A stretch of DNA of 64,000 nucleotides, from positions 815,399 to 879,398 of the forward strand of contig JANQOQ010000008.1 of assembly GCA_028285755.1 (NCBI GenBank), in the 5' to 3' direction. This stretch comes from Puniceicoccaceae bacterium (GTDB lineage: Bacteria > Verrucomicrobiota > Verrucomicrobiia > Opitutales > JAFGAQ01). Both the position numbers and the translations under genes were made by a program. Below the pieces are notes generated by a model. The model saw only the letters and a program-made list of their open reading frames with translations, had not been told where the DNA came from and did no database searches. Positions 28,254-36,742 of this stretch are shown here, in pieces; positions within the stretch are counted from its first letter, which is position 1; the number at the start of each line of letters is the position of its first letter.

Positions 28254-30089
28254 TCAGGGTTGAGTAGAGTCCGGCTCAATAAACTGCGGCCGGATGCGTA
28301 ACTTCTCCTGCAGCTCTCGCTCACTTTGTACCTGAGAATTATCAATGATGCGGGTACTGTCTTTAAACAACACAAAGAAGATCATACCCATGAGCAAAAT
28401 CATGAAAGCACCTTGCAGGTTTGCCATTAAATTAATGGGTAACGGCTTCTTGCGCAGCTTTGCAATGGTTGCAAACATGATGTGACCCCCATCCAGAACC
28501 GGTATGGGCAATAAATTCAATATCCCGAGATTTACGTTAATCAGGATCAGGATAGCAAATAGGAAACGGAAGTCAGTCTGTGTCGCGCGACTCAGTAAAT
28601 CCACCATGCCTACAGGTCCTGCCAAATGGCCTACACTTATGTTGGAACCTGTGTGGAACAATGCGCGCAGAATGCGAAGAGTGATGCCAATCTGATCTGC
28701 GATCTGGGTAAACGGATCGATGTGAGCAATACTCGTGCTGTTACGGATTTCAAAGCCGACGAGCTGCCGGGTGAGTGGCTCAATTTGCTCAGTGGAAACC
28801 AGCGAAAATACGACGGCCGCTTCAAGGGTGCGCCCATTGCGTCCTACGGTTATCTGTGCAACGGGCCCCGCGAGTGTATCGAGTTTCTCTTGTAAATCCT
28901 CAAGGGACTCTACAGCTTTGCCTGCCACGGCGATAATGCGATCTTCAGGTCTCAAATTACTCAACGCATCTGCGGAGTCATCCACGATTTGATGGATAAC
29001 GAGCGACGAGGAAATAGTCGGATCGGTTTTGGATCCCTCATACCCCTCAGCATAATCCGGCCGGATTTGGATCACCGACTCCTGCCCACTCCGCGTAAAG
29101 CGTGCCTGCAATACAGGCTTGGTGAGCGCTACGTTTACCGGGGTGAGTGCAATATCGCGCATTTGCTCATCCCGCTCGAGGGTTAGCATCGTGGATTGCA
29201 GGTCCGGGGCTGAGACAATATCTATAAATGTACGCAGATCGAGCAGGGGGGTGCCATCGGCGGAAACCAGGCGATCGCCAGGCTGTAAGCCTGCGGCTTC
29301 AGCAGGGGAATTCGCTTCCACGCGCTCGATGACGAGATCATAAGCCGCCGAGATACCGATCATCCGCATGCGGTCATTCGTACGATTTACAGGAATCAAC
29401 TCGGGGAAAACCATGAAGCTCTGGGATTGCCCTTCACGCAAGACGGTAATCTCCGTTTGCGGTTGCCCGTCCGCATTACGATCCACTCCGGTGATGATGG
29501 ATTCCTGGATCTTGATAAAATTCTTAACGGGGTTGCCATCGATGTGTGTTATGACGTCCCCGGGGCGAATCCCGGCCTGGTAAGCAGGACCCGCAATGAC
29601 TTCCGGTTCGGAAACACTGTCCAAAGCTACCTCAAAGTTCTCATTTACGTATCCTACGACATTCGTGGCGTTCTGATCAGCGACCGGTTGACCGATGACC
29701 CAAAGCGTGACCGCCAGTGCAATTGCGAGTAAAAAGTTAAAGACTGCACCCGCTACGGAAACGATTACTTTATCGGTAAAGCTTATGGACGGAAGTGGAT
29801 CTTCGTTTTCACCTTCTTTACCTCCTTCGAGTCGCCCCATATCGGCTAATTGGGGCAACGCGACATACCCACCGATCGGTAGCCACGAGATGCGATAATC
29901 GACCCCATCCTTAGTCCAGCCAAACATCTTTGGCCCCATGCCTACAGAAAAGCGGGTAACCTTCAGTCCACGCCAGCGTGCAGCAAGATAATGACCGAGC
30001 TCATGCACGAATATGCAGAGTCCGAGCGCAAAGATACCGCCAATGATGAATGGCAGATTCTGCAGGAGTTCAAGTAGGTCACCGAGCAT
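28254..30089 (-). CDS. rseP: Site-2 intramembrane metalloprotease with three PDZ-like domains
   Basis: A 611-residue RseP/S2P protease. The zinc motif HELGH lies in the first membrane segment (about 29-33), and the second metal motif NLLPIPVLDGG in the C-terminal segments (about 520-530). Between are three PDZ-like modules with carboxylate-binding or end motifs AGIRPGDVITHIDG, AGLQPGDRLVSADG and SNLRPEDRIIAVAG; E. coli RseP has two and is ~450 residues long. RseP cuts anti-sigma factors and signal-peptide remnants in the inner membrane in envelope stress response. The start overlaps the dxr stop by 11 bp, indicating coupled translation. Confidence 0.93.
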   Translation of the reverse strand: MLGDLLELLQNLPFIIGGIFALGLCIFVHELGHYLAARWRGLKVTRFSVGMGPKMFGWTKDGVDYRISWLPIGGYVALPQLADMGRLEGGKEGENEDPLPSISFTDKVIVSVAGAVFNFLLAIALAVTLWVIGQPVADQNATNVVGYVNENFEVALDSVSEPEVIAGPAYQAGIRPGDVITHIDGNPVKNFIKIQESIITGVDRNADGQPQTEITVLREGQSQSFMVFPELIPVNRTNDRMRMIGISAAYDLVIERVEANSPAEAAGLQPGDRLVSADGTPLLDLRTFIDIVSAPDLQSTMLTLERDEQMRDIALTPVNVALTKPVLQARFTRSGQESVIQIRPDYAEGYEGSKTDPTISSSLVIHQIVDDSADALSNLRPEDRIIAVAGKAVESLEDLQEKLDTLAGPVAQITVGRNGRTLEAAVVFSLVSTEQIEPLTRQLVGFEIRNSTSIAHIDPFTQIADQIGITLRILRALFHTGSNISVGHLAGPVGMVDLLSRATQTDFRFLFAILILINVNLGILNLLPIPVLDGGHIMFATIAKLRKKPLPINLMANLQGAFMILLMGMIFFVLFKDSTRIIDNSQVQSERELQEKLRIRPQFIEPDSTQP

Positions 30090-31254
30090 GTTTTTGTATA
30101 AAGGTTTGGCTGATTTCGCGAGCGTTACGATCCACGTTTAATATAGCATCTATGGAGTCAAGAGATGTCATCTCTATTTCTGAAAGAGTTAACTCAATAA
30201 TGCGGGGAATATCAAGAAAACCTATTTGATTTTGAATAAAAGCATCCACGGCAAGTTCATTAGCGGCATTGAAAGCGGTAGTTGCCCCGCCTCCGGTCTT
30301 TAAGCTGTCGATGGCCAATTTAAGGCAGGGGAAGCGCTCGTTGTCCGGGCTGGCGAAGTCCAGCGAGAAGCTTTGGCTAAAGTCCAGGGGTGGATCTACC
30401 GGTGAATGCCTCTCGGGAAATAGCAGGCAATTCTGGATAGCGAAGCTCATGTTAGTTGGGGAAAGCTGCGCGATCAAATTTCCATCTTTGAATTGAACCA
30501 TGGAGTGAATGATGCTCTGACGTTGGATCACCACATCGAGTTGCTCAGGCGCCAGATCGAACAACCACTTGGCTTCAATCAGCTCCAGCCCCTTATTGGC
30601 CATGGTCGAGGAATCGATGGAGTTTTTGGGCCCCATATTCCAATTGGGGTGCTTGATTGCCTCATTGGCAGTGACGGTTCGCAACTCCTCGATGGGTGTA
30701 TCAAAATATCGCCCTCCGGATGCAGTGAGGATGACCTTCTCAATTTCATGCGTGCTCTCGCCCCTGAGGCATTGAAAAATAGCGTTATGCTCGCTGTCGA
30801 TAGGCAGCAATGGGGTTCCATGCTTTTCTGCGAGCGGCATGATGTAAGACCCTGCCATTACCAGGATTTCCTTAGTGGCCAGCGAGATCATCTTGTCTGC
30901 CTGAATGGCGTCAATGCAGGGTTGCATTGCAAGTGTGCCCACGACTGAAATCAAAACCATATCCACTTCATCCAGGGTGGCGAGCCAGCTGAGTCCTTCA
31001 GCACCGTATTCGATCTGTGTGTTGAGGGGGAATCGTTTGAGTATGTCTTCGTGAGTTTCGGTTTCCGGTTTGGAATAAACCGCTACGTTTCGCACGCCCA
31101 ATTCGTGGGCGATTTCTGCCAACGGCTCTATGCGTGCATGCCCGGCTATACCAACGAGCTCCAGTTTATCCGAATGAGCGCGGATGACACGAAGCGCATT
31201 GAGGCCAATAGACCCCGTGGCCCCCAGAATGGCGATTTTCCGCTTATTACTCAT
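30079..31254 (-). CDS. dxr: 1-deoxy-D-xylulose 5-phosphate reductoisomerase
   Basis: The 391-residue enzyme converts DXP to MEP with NADPH and a divalent metal, the first committed step of the MEP pathway. The N-terminus has the NADPH motif GATGSIGLNALRV, the metal-binding acidic segment PIDSEHNAIFQCL (about 152-164), SGGRYF and the loop with HPNWNMGPKNSIDS. Length is normal. Its start forms TAATG with the cdsA stop, and its end overlaps rseP by 11 bp. Confidence 0.97.
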   Translation of the reverse strand: MSNKRKIAILGATGSIGLNALRVIRAHSDKLELVGIAGHARIEPLAEIAHELGVRNVAVYSKPETETHEDILKRFPLNTQIEYGAEGLSWLATLDEVDMVLISVVGTLAMQPCIDAIQADKMISLATKEILVMAGSYIMPLAEKHGTPLLPIDSEHNAIFQCLRGESTHEIEKVILTASGGRYFDTPIEELRTVTANEAIKHPNWNMGPKNSIDSSTMANKGLELIEAKWLFDLAPEQLDVVIQRQSIIHSMVQFKDGNLIAQLSPTNMSFAIQNCLLFPERHSPVDPPLDFSQSFSLDFASPDNERFPCLKLAIDSLKTGGGATTAFNAANELAVDAFIQNQIGFLDIPRIIELTLSEIEMTSLDSIDAILNVDRNAREISQTFIQKHAR

Positions 31255-32165
31255 TAAAAAACGATATACTTAATATACAGGTAAGCAACAGGGGTTGTGA
31301 ATATCAGACTGTCTGTCAAATCCCAAATCCCTCCCAAACCGGGGAGCCACCCACCTGAGTTTTTTTTGCCAACAAGGCGTTTCAGCGCGGATTCATAGAG
31401 ATCGCCCAGAGTGCCGGCCACATTGGTTAGCAATGCATAACCCACCTGTAGCATTAGCCAGTGGAATGTCGAAAATTGAAGGTAATCCTCATATAAATCA
31501 ATGAGGAACAGAAAGTGGGTCAGTATGAGCCAGAAGAGGCAAAAAAAGAACCCCCCCAATACCCCTTCTACCGTTTTCGCAGGACTAATGCGGGGAGCCA
31601 AAGCAGTCTTACCTGTCATGGAGCCGATTAAGAGCGCCCCGATGTCATTCATTTTGGTAAATGCGATAATTATCAGTGAGCCCACAAGTGCTGCGTCGAA
31701 CGATACCCCTTGGTCATTTAGGAAAAAAGTGAGTATAACGAGCGCACTGAAAGGCAGGCTGATACCCCAGATACTGTAGAATGGGCTGGCGGTCAGCTGC
31801 TTCAAAATAGCATACTTCCAGATACCGAATAAGTGAAGTATCCATACAACAAGAAGTAAGCCCTCAAATGCGATAAGCCCCATTCCCCTTATGGGATATT
31901 GTTTGCCCATTTCGTATAAAAGAATGGGTGTTAAGAATGCGAGGACTGCAAAAAACACCTTGAATACAAGCGGGAGCTTACGATGGCGCAGAGTTAGAAA
32001 CTCTACGCTGGTGAGTCCGCATAAGAATGCCAAAAAGTAGACCCCTCCCACGAGCTTAAAGTGATTGAGGTAGATAAATGCGGCTGCTGCGAAAATAAGC
32101 GAGGTTACGATCCTTTTAAGCCACTTTACGGATTTACGAGGCTGGGCGTATTGAGTGTCCTGCAT
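31254..32165 (-). CDS. cdsA: Phosphatidate cytidylyltransferase
   Basis: A 303-residue integral membrane protein with about eight hydrophobic segments and a cytoplasmic signature SPAKTVEGVLGG (about 202-213), with NDIGALLIGS before it and a D-rich end WDLTDSLIF. It makes CDP-diacylglycerol from phosphatidate and CTP for phospholipid synthesis. It starts 7 bp after uppS and its stop overlaps the dxr start (TAATG). The uppS-cdsA-dxr-rseP order is widespread in bacteria. Confidence 0.95.
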   Translation of the reverse strand: MQDTQYAQPRKSVKWLKRIVTSLIFAAAAFIYLNHFKLVGGVYFLAFLCGLTSVEFLTLRHRKLPLVFKVFFAVLAFLTPILLYEMGKQYPIRGMGLIAFEGLLLVVWILHLFGIWKYAILKQLTASPFYSIWGISLPFSALVILTFFLNDQGVSFDAALVGSLIIIAFTKMNDIGALLIGSMTGKTALAPRISPAKTVEGVLGGFFFCLFWLILTHFLFLIDLYEDYLQFSTFHWLMLQVGYALLTNVAGTLGDLYESALKRLVGKKNSGGWLPGLGGIWDLTDSLIFTTPVAYLYIKYIVF

Positions 32166-32172
32166 ATGTGCT

Positions 32173-32919
32173 TCAACAACCTGCCTTTACCTGCTCTCCC
32201 GTTTTGCCGAAGCGCCGCTCCCGGCTCGCATATAGTTCGAGTGCTTTTACGAATTCATTCCGGTCAAAATCGGGCCAATACTTGGGAGAGTAATAGATTT
32301 CGGCATAGGCGCCCTGGAGTAGCAGGAAATTGCTCAATCGGGTTTCCCCGGATGTGCGGATGATCAAATCCGGGTCTGGTAATCCTTCAGTGTAGAGGTG
32401 CTTCTCGATACAATTCCAGTCGAGATCTTTGGGATTACAGGCTCCCTTTTGAATATCTTCGTAGAGGCTCTTAAAAGCATCGATGACCTCTGTCCTGGAC
32501 CCGTAGCTCAGTGCGATACAAAGGGTTTTCTCATATTTCTGAGTCGCTTTTTCAGTCTTATTGAGGAGTGCCTGGATATGCCTGGGCAGCTCCCATTTTC
32601 TGCCTATGATGCGCAGCTTGATCTTATTATCATGGAGCAAACTCTCACGATTGGTTAGAAAGTCACCCAATAGCTCCATAAGCCCGGATACCTCGCTTCG
32701 GGGTCGTTTCCAGTTCTCGCTGCTAAATGCAAACAGCGTAAGCACGCGGAGATCGAGCTCATTGGCGAGCTTGACGACTTCTTCCACATTCTTGACACCG
32801 TTTTTGTGGCCCTCCAGACGAGGCAATCCCTGCTCATTGGCCCAGCGGCCGTTGCCATCCATGATAATGGCGATATGACAGGGTCTCGATTGAAATTGCT
32901 CTTTAAGCGTAGGTGGCAT
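32173..32919 (-). CDS. uppS: Isoprenyl (undecaprenyl) diphosphate synthase
   Basis: A 248-residue cis-prenyltransferase: IIMDGNGRWA with the catalytic Asp (about residue 20), GHKNGVKN, TLFAFSSENWKRP (about 60-72), and DLIIRTSGETRLSNFLL with the diphosphate-binding Arg-Ser region. It condenses isopentenyl diphosphate onto farnesyl diphosphate to produce the C55 carrier lipid for peptidoglycan. It is first in the minus-strand operon that also encodes two MEP enzymes supplying its substrates. Confidence 0.96.
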   Translation of the reverse strand: MPPTLKEQFQSRPCHIAIIMDGNGRWANEQGLPRLEGHKNGVKNVEEVVKLANELDLRVLTLFAFSSENWKRPRSEVSGLMELLGDFLTNRESLLHDNKIKLRIIGRKWELPRHIQALLNKTEKATQKYEKTLCIALSYGSRTEVIDAFKSLYEDIQKGACNPKDLDWNCIEKHLYTEGLPDPDLIIRTSGETRLSNFLLLQGAYAEIYYSPKYWPDFDRNEFVKALELYASRERRFGKTGEQVKAGC

Positions 32920-33050
32920 ACGAACTTATAAAGTACAAATATAGGATTGAAATTCCTCCTGAGCCAAGCAATTCCGGTAGAAACTGCTAAAATCAAGGCG
33001 AAAAGTTGCCGTTGACACTACACTTTGAATACTGTCGTATATTAATCGCA

Positions 33051-33344
33051 ATGCTGAGACCATTAACCGAACCTGAATTGAACAAAGAATTAACCTTGCT
33101 TCGAGGTTGGAAATACGAAGATCCGCGTATCGTTAAAACCTTCCAGTTTAAGCACTTTGCGGAGGCAATGTCATTCATTATTCGGTTATCGTATGCCTGT
33201 GAACGCAGTAATCATCACCCCGAGATTTATAACTTATACAACATTGTAACGATTGGGCTGAATACACACGAAGCGGGGGGCAAGGTCACAGCGAAAGATA
33301 TCGTTCTTGCGAAGGATATCGACCATTTTGCATGGAGAGATTAA
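33051..33344 (+). CDS. Pterin-4a-carbinolamine dehydratase
   Basis: The 97-residue protein has the family active site: SNHHPEIYNLYN (two His of the dehydratase triad) followed by VTIGLNTHEAGGKVTAKD. It dehydrates 4a-hydroxytetrahydropterin, recycling the cofactor of aromatic amino acid hydroxylases, although many bacteria have the enzyme without such a hydroxylase (a molybdopterin link has been suggested). The ATG at 33051 gives the usual length; the TTG at 33006 was rejected. It is divergent from uppS. Confidence 0.92.
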   Translation: MLRPLTEPELNKELTLLRGWKYEDPRIVKTFQFKHFAEAMSFIIRLSYACERSNHHPEIYNLYNIVTIGLNTHEAGGKVTAKDIVLAKDIDHFAWRD

Positions 33345-33463
33345 TCGCCAGGTTAAAAAAGGTGGATGCCTTTACCTGGTTTTTTCTTTTGGCGATCACG
33401 GCCTATTTTGGCGTTCAGCTTTTACTGGGTAATTGTAGCATTTGTTTTACATCCCGGCTATAG
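33332..33463 (+). CDS. Possible 43-residue single-TM peptide overlapping the dehydratase end
   Basis: ATG at 33332 opens a 43-codon frame, overlapping the last 13 bp of the dehydratase gene and ending TAG at 33461-33463. The peptide has a basic N-terminus (MERLIARLKK), one hydrophobic helix (FFLLAITAYFGVQLLLG) and a C-terminal CSIC motif. This resembles small membrane proteins with a Cys pair. Evidence for expression is only the coupled start and the peptide-like composition; an alternative reading of the same DNA is a terminator hairpin. Confidence 0.4.
   Translation: MERLIARLKKVDAFTWFFLLAITAYFGVQLLLGNCSICFTSRL
33348..33390 (+). terminator. Possible rho-independent terminator after the dehydratase gene
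   Basis: CCAGGT at 33348 and ACCTGG ending at 33379 pair, with further pairing of AA..GG to CC..TT inside (one unpaired run of A), followed by TTTTTTCTTTT. The position, 4 bp after the stop, suits a terminator. It lies inside the 43-codon frame, so only one interpretation may be functional. Confidence 0.6.
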
Positions 33464-33545
33464 TTTTTAATTGCAAGGGGCTCGTATAAGCGCTTAAAAT
33501 AGGCATTATTATCGCTGTATATATACCATTTACTATACTAATACT

Positions 33546-34520
33546 ATGATTACATTGAACCCTAATAAGTTCGTGGCGATTTCTGCCATTTCTCTGCTAT
33601 CGGTTACGTCTGCATTCGCTCTATTTGATCGAAAAACTACTACTGAAGACGGTAACGCTGAACTGGATTTACCCCCCTACGACGGTATCAAGCATGCGAT
33701 TGGTGTGTTGCCGGTTGAAAACACTTCTATTTGGAGAGGAAGTATCGATCTGGTTGAGAACATGACCATTATGCTCGAAAACGTGTTACTGCAATCTGAC
33801 AGATTTGTGGTAGTAGATCGGTCTAATCTCAATGCGACTATAGGTGAGCAGGACTTACAAAATAGCGGTCGTGCTGCCCAGGCCAATAACGTGGCCTCAA
33901 CAGGCCAGATCCGCAGTGCTAAATATTTGGCTCAATGTCAAATCACCGGTGTAGAGGCGAATGAATCCGGCCAAAGCGGAGGTGTAGGCCTTGGAAAATT
34001 CCGCGTAGGCCTGAGTGGGGGAAAAGCACAGATTGAAATGATCGTTAAGATTTTTGACAGCACTACCAGTGAGGTGGTCGCTAGCCAGCGTGTCGTGGGT
34101 AAAGCAGGTAAGCGTGGTTTTAGTTTAGGTTTTAATGAACCTGGTTTTAACACCAGTATTGGGGGATTCTCCAAGACTCCCTTAGGCGAGGCAGCTTACG
34201 ATACAGTAGCCCAGGCGGTAGTATACATGGCCGGTGAATTTGAAGACTACAGCATGGATGCATCGGTTGTAACGGTAACCGGCGATGGTCGCATTGTTAT
34301 CAATCGCGGTAGTCAATATAACGTAGGCGTTGGCCAGCGTTTCCAGGTGCAGGAGCTCGGTGAAGTGCTCATTGATCCGGGAACCGGAGAGGTTCTTGAC
34401 CGCTTGGAAGGTGCCGTTACCGGTACGATTGAAGTGACGCGTGTTACCGATAAAGTTGCCTACTGTAAGCTGGTCGATGGGGTTGCCCCCCAGCGCGGAG
34501 ACACTGCCATAGCGATCTAG
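33546..34520 (+). CDS. CsgG/HfaB-like exported protein
   Basis: A 324-residue protein with an N-terminal signal peptide (SAISLLSVTSAFA) and a CsgG-type core: IGVLPVEN (about 53-60), RFVVVDRSNL (about 94-103), AKYLAQCQITGVE and GGKAQIEMIVKIFDSTTSEVV. The C-terminal 80 residues (about 245-324) resemble a small beta-barrel with a GRIVINRG..GVGQRF pattern. CsgG is the outer-membrane channel for curli subunits, but many relatives lack curli genes and have an unknown role. No lipobox Cys follows the signal peptide, unlike CsgG itself, and no csgA/B/E/F gene is near. It is monocistronic, with a strong terminator downstream. Confidence 0.75.
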   Translation: MITLNPNKFVAISAISLLSVTSAFALFDRKTTTEDGNAELDLPPYDGIKHAIGVLPVENTSIWRGSIDLVENMTIMLENVLLQSDRFVVVDRSNLNATIGEQDLQNSGRAAQANNVASTGQIRSAKYLAQCQITGVEANESGQSGGVGLGKFRVGLSGGKAQIEMIVKIFDSTTSEVVASQRVVGKAGKRGFSLGFNEPGFNTSIGGFSKTPLGEAAYDTVAQAVVYMAGEFEDYSMDASVVTVTGDGRIVINRGSQYNVGVGQRFQVQELGEVLIDPGTGEVLDRLEGAVTGTIEVTRVTDKVAYCKLVDGVAPQRGDTAIAI

Positions 34521-34545
34521 AGTAACTACTTTCAACTTTCTTTCT

Positions 34546-34575
34546 AAGGCTGAGTGACTATACTCGGCCTTTTTT
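34546..34575 (+). terminator. Rho-independent terminator
   Basis: AAGGCTGAGT and ACTCGGCCTT form a 10-bp stem (one G-T pair) with loop GACTAT, followed by a run of T. It lies 25 bp after the CsgG-like gene and ends only 7 bp before the ATG of the next gene. Confidence 0.85.
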
Positions 34576-34582
34576 ATATGCG

Positions 34583-35356
34583 ATGGATTATGAGCTTACA
34601 GGTAAAGTTGCGCTAATAACGGGCAGTTCGCGGGGCATAGGATTTGCGATTGCTAAGTGTCTGGCAGCTTACGGATGTAAGGTGGCTATTTGCGGACGTA
34701 ATGCAGATGACGTTAAGAAAGCGGAGACGAAAATTAGCCTGACCGGGGCTGAGGTATTTTCAAGGGTCGTAGATTTATCTCAGACCGCTGCAGTAGCTGA
34801 TATTGTAAAGAGTGTTACTGATCACTGGGGTGGCGTGGATATCCTGGTGAATAATGTGGGTGGCAATCGGCGAAAACCCTTTGAAGAGACAACTGAAGCG
34901 GATTGGGATGACCTGCTTGCGATAAACCTGCGCAATCAAATCACAGCATCCCGTGCGGTGATCCCCTACATGAAGGCTCAGCAATCAGGCAGCATCCTTT
35001 TCATTTCTACGATTTACGCTAAGGAGGTTGGAGCCAAAGGCCTCAGCCTTTACCAGGTGACCAAAGCCGCAGTAAATTCACTCTCCAAGGCGATGGCTGT
35101 GGAACTGGCCGAGCATGGAATACGGGTGAATACGGTTGCCCCGGGTTCGACCCGATTTGAAGGGGGAAGCTGGGATAAACGGGTCAAGGCGGATCCTGAA
35201 GGTATGGCTGAATTTGTTAAGCAGCAAATCCCCGCAGGCCGATTCGGAACAGCCCCCGAGATTGCTGAGACCGTTGCTTTCCTGGCGTCGCAAAAAGCAA
35301 GCATGATCACTGGGGCATGCCTCAATGTGGACGGAGGGCAGTCCAGGATTATCTGA
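34583..35356 (+). CDS. Short-chain dehydrogenase/reductase
   Basis: The 257-residue classical SDR has the cofactor motif GSSRGIGF (about 14-21), NNVGG (about 90-94), and the catalytic Ser (ISTIY), Tyr and Lys of YQVTK (about 153-157). The C-terminus ends in the typical NVDGG. The substrate cannot be read from the sequence; 3-oxoacyl-ACP reductase-like or sugar-alcohol oxidising activity are both possible. The stop is 2 bp before the ATG of the amidohydrolase gene, so they are co-translated. Its own promoter has no room after the terminator at 34575. Confidence 0.9.
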   Translation: MDYELTGKVALITGSSRGIGFAIAKCLAAYGCKVAICGRNADDVKKAETKISLTGAEVFSRVVDLSQTAAVADIVKSVTDHWGGVDILVNNVGGNRRKPFEETTEADWDDLLAINLRNQITASRAVIPYMKAQQSGSILFISTIYAKEVGAKGLSLYQVTKAAVNSLSKAMAVELAEHGIRVNTVAPGSTRFEGGSWDKRVKADPEGMAEFVKQQIPAGRFGTAPEIAETVAFLASQKASMITGACLNVDGGQSRII

Positions 35357-35358
35357 GT

Positions 35359-36249
35359 ATGATTATCGACGCACATACCCACCTTTTCTGCCCGGAGATT
35401 ATCACGGATCCGTGCAAGTATGGGGATATTATCGGAGAGCAGCACTGGAAGGCATTGATGTGCCCCGAAACCGGGCAGTCTCTACAGAGCTGGGTAAGCC
35501 CGGAGAAAATGCTCGAAGATATGCAGGCTGCCGGAGTGGATCATGCGATCCTGCTTGCCTGGTATTGGCAACAGGAGGCGAGCTGTGAGCAGCACAATCG
35601 TTTCTATGCCCAGTGTTTAAAGGATTTCCCGGGTCATTTTTCTGCTTTTTTGGGTATCGTTCCAAAAAACAAGGATCATGTGAAACGCCAGCTGGAGTTT
35701 GCGCTTGAACACGGATTCATCGGAATTGGGGAGATGCATCCGGGAGTTCAGAAGTTCAGTCTCAAGGATGATTTATGGGTGGAGGTCATTGAGTTTGCGG
35801 TGGAAAACAACCTGGCAGTGAACCTCCACGTAACGGAGCCGCTGGGTCGTAATTATACCCCTCGCGCGGATACTGACTTTCGGGAAATCCAGTGGCTCAT
35901 CGAGCATTTCCCTGATCTCAAGCTGGTGCTCTCACACTGGGGTGGATTGGTCTTATTTCATGAGCTCAATCCATACATCCGCAAGTGCTTTAAAAATGTG
36001 TATTACGATACCGCGGCGAGTCCCTTGTTATATGACAATGCTATCTTTAATCATGCGTTCACTGTGATCAGTGATGATAAACTGATCTATGGCTCCGACT
36101 ATTCGCTCAATCTCTATCCATCCCAAAATAGCGATGCGGACTTTAAGAGTTTCCTCGATAATATCGATAACCTTGAGTTGACTGAGTCGCAAAAAGCAAA
36201 ACTGCTGTCAGAGAATGCAAAAAAGCGATTTGGAATTGGACTTACCTGA
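35359..36249 (+). CDS. Amidohydrolase family 2 (TIM-barrel) hydrolase
   Basis: A 296-residue PF04909 protein: metal ligands DAHTHLF at the N-terminus, GEMHPG (about 128), LHVTEPLG (about 156; His ligand), LSHWGG (about 195; His) and YGSDYSL (about 249; Asp). These enzymes act as decarboxylases or hydrolases on small aromatic or lactone substrates. The ATG at 35359 begins right at the conserved MIIDAHTH; the longer frame to 35317 runs inside the SDR gene. Overlap by 35 bp with the next gene suggests one operon. Substrate unknown. Confidence 0.88.
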   Translation: MIIDAHTHLFCPEIITDPCKYGDIIGEQHWKALMCPETGQSLQSWVSPEKMLEDMQAAGVDHAILLAWYWQQEASCEQHNRFYAQCLKDFPGHFSAFLGIVPKNKDHVKRQLEFALEHGFIGIGEMHPGVQKFSLKDDLWVEVIEFAVENNLAVNLHVTEPLGRNYTPRADTDFREIQWLIEHFPDLKLVLSHWGGLVLFHELNPYIRKCFKNVYYDTAASPLLYDNAIFNHAFTVISDDKLIYGSDYSLNLYPSQNSDADFKSFLDNIDNLELTESQKAKLLSENAKKRFGIGLT

Positions 36250-36742
36250 TTTAAATCTCGGGGCAACGGCCTTGGCTCCTCAGCTATTGGCGTGCAATCT
36301 CTGTCTGCAAAAAGGGGAGACTGTCGTGAAGTATCCGATCAATGAGGTTGAGGCCTACGAAGGTTTTGAGGATAAGGCTTCGCATGCGCATCGGGGGATG
36401 ACCCCGCGCAATGAAATCATGTTCGGGCCTGCGGGCTATTGGTATGTTTACTTATGTTACGGGGTGCATTGGCTGCTGAATTTGGTCAGTGGCCCGGCCG
36501 AATATCCATCGGCGGTCCTAATCCGTGGGATCGGTTCCTATGATGGGCCGGGAAAACTAACCAAAGCGCTCAACATCGACAAATCCTTTAACAAAGAACG
36601 CTGTGATCCTGTGAGTGGGCTCTGGATGGAACGCAATTCGATGCTCTCCGAAGTTCAATATGATATTACCCCGCGGATTGGCGTGGACTCCGCCGGCAGG
36701 GAGTGGGCTGATAAACCGTTGCGCTTCGTGATCAGGAATTAG
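36215..36742 (+). CDS. 3-methyladenine DNA glycosylase (AAG/MPG family)
   Basis: The 175-residue protein matches the alkyladenine glycosylase family (PF02245): NEVEAYEGFEDKASHAHRGMTPRN (catalytic Glu in EVEAY, shown here with its followers in short), MFGPAGYWYVYLCYGVHW and AVLIRG. It removes alkylated purines by flipping the base. It is about 20 residues shorter than many relatives. The ATG at 36215 overlaps the amidohydrolase end by 35 bp; a TTG at about 36231 is an alternative. The stop overlaps the convergent HAD gene by 11 bp. Confidence 0.88.
   Translation: MQKSDLELDLPDLNLGATALAPQLLACNLCLQKGETVVKYPINEVEAYEGFEDKASHAHRGMTPRNEIMFGPAGYWYVYLCYGVHWLLNLVSGPAEYPSAVLIRGIGSYDGPGKLTKALNIDKSFNKERCDPVSGLWMERNSMLSEVQYDITPRIGVDSAGREWADKPLRFVIRN

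Noticed and set aside
33012-33043. TTGACA and TATATT as promoter of the pterin dehydratase gene
   Set aside because: The -35 is perfect, but the spacing is 20 bp, too long for a normal sigma-70 promoter; kept only as an idea.
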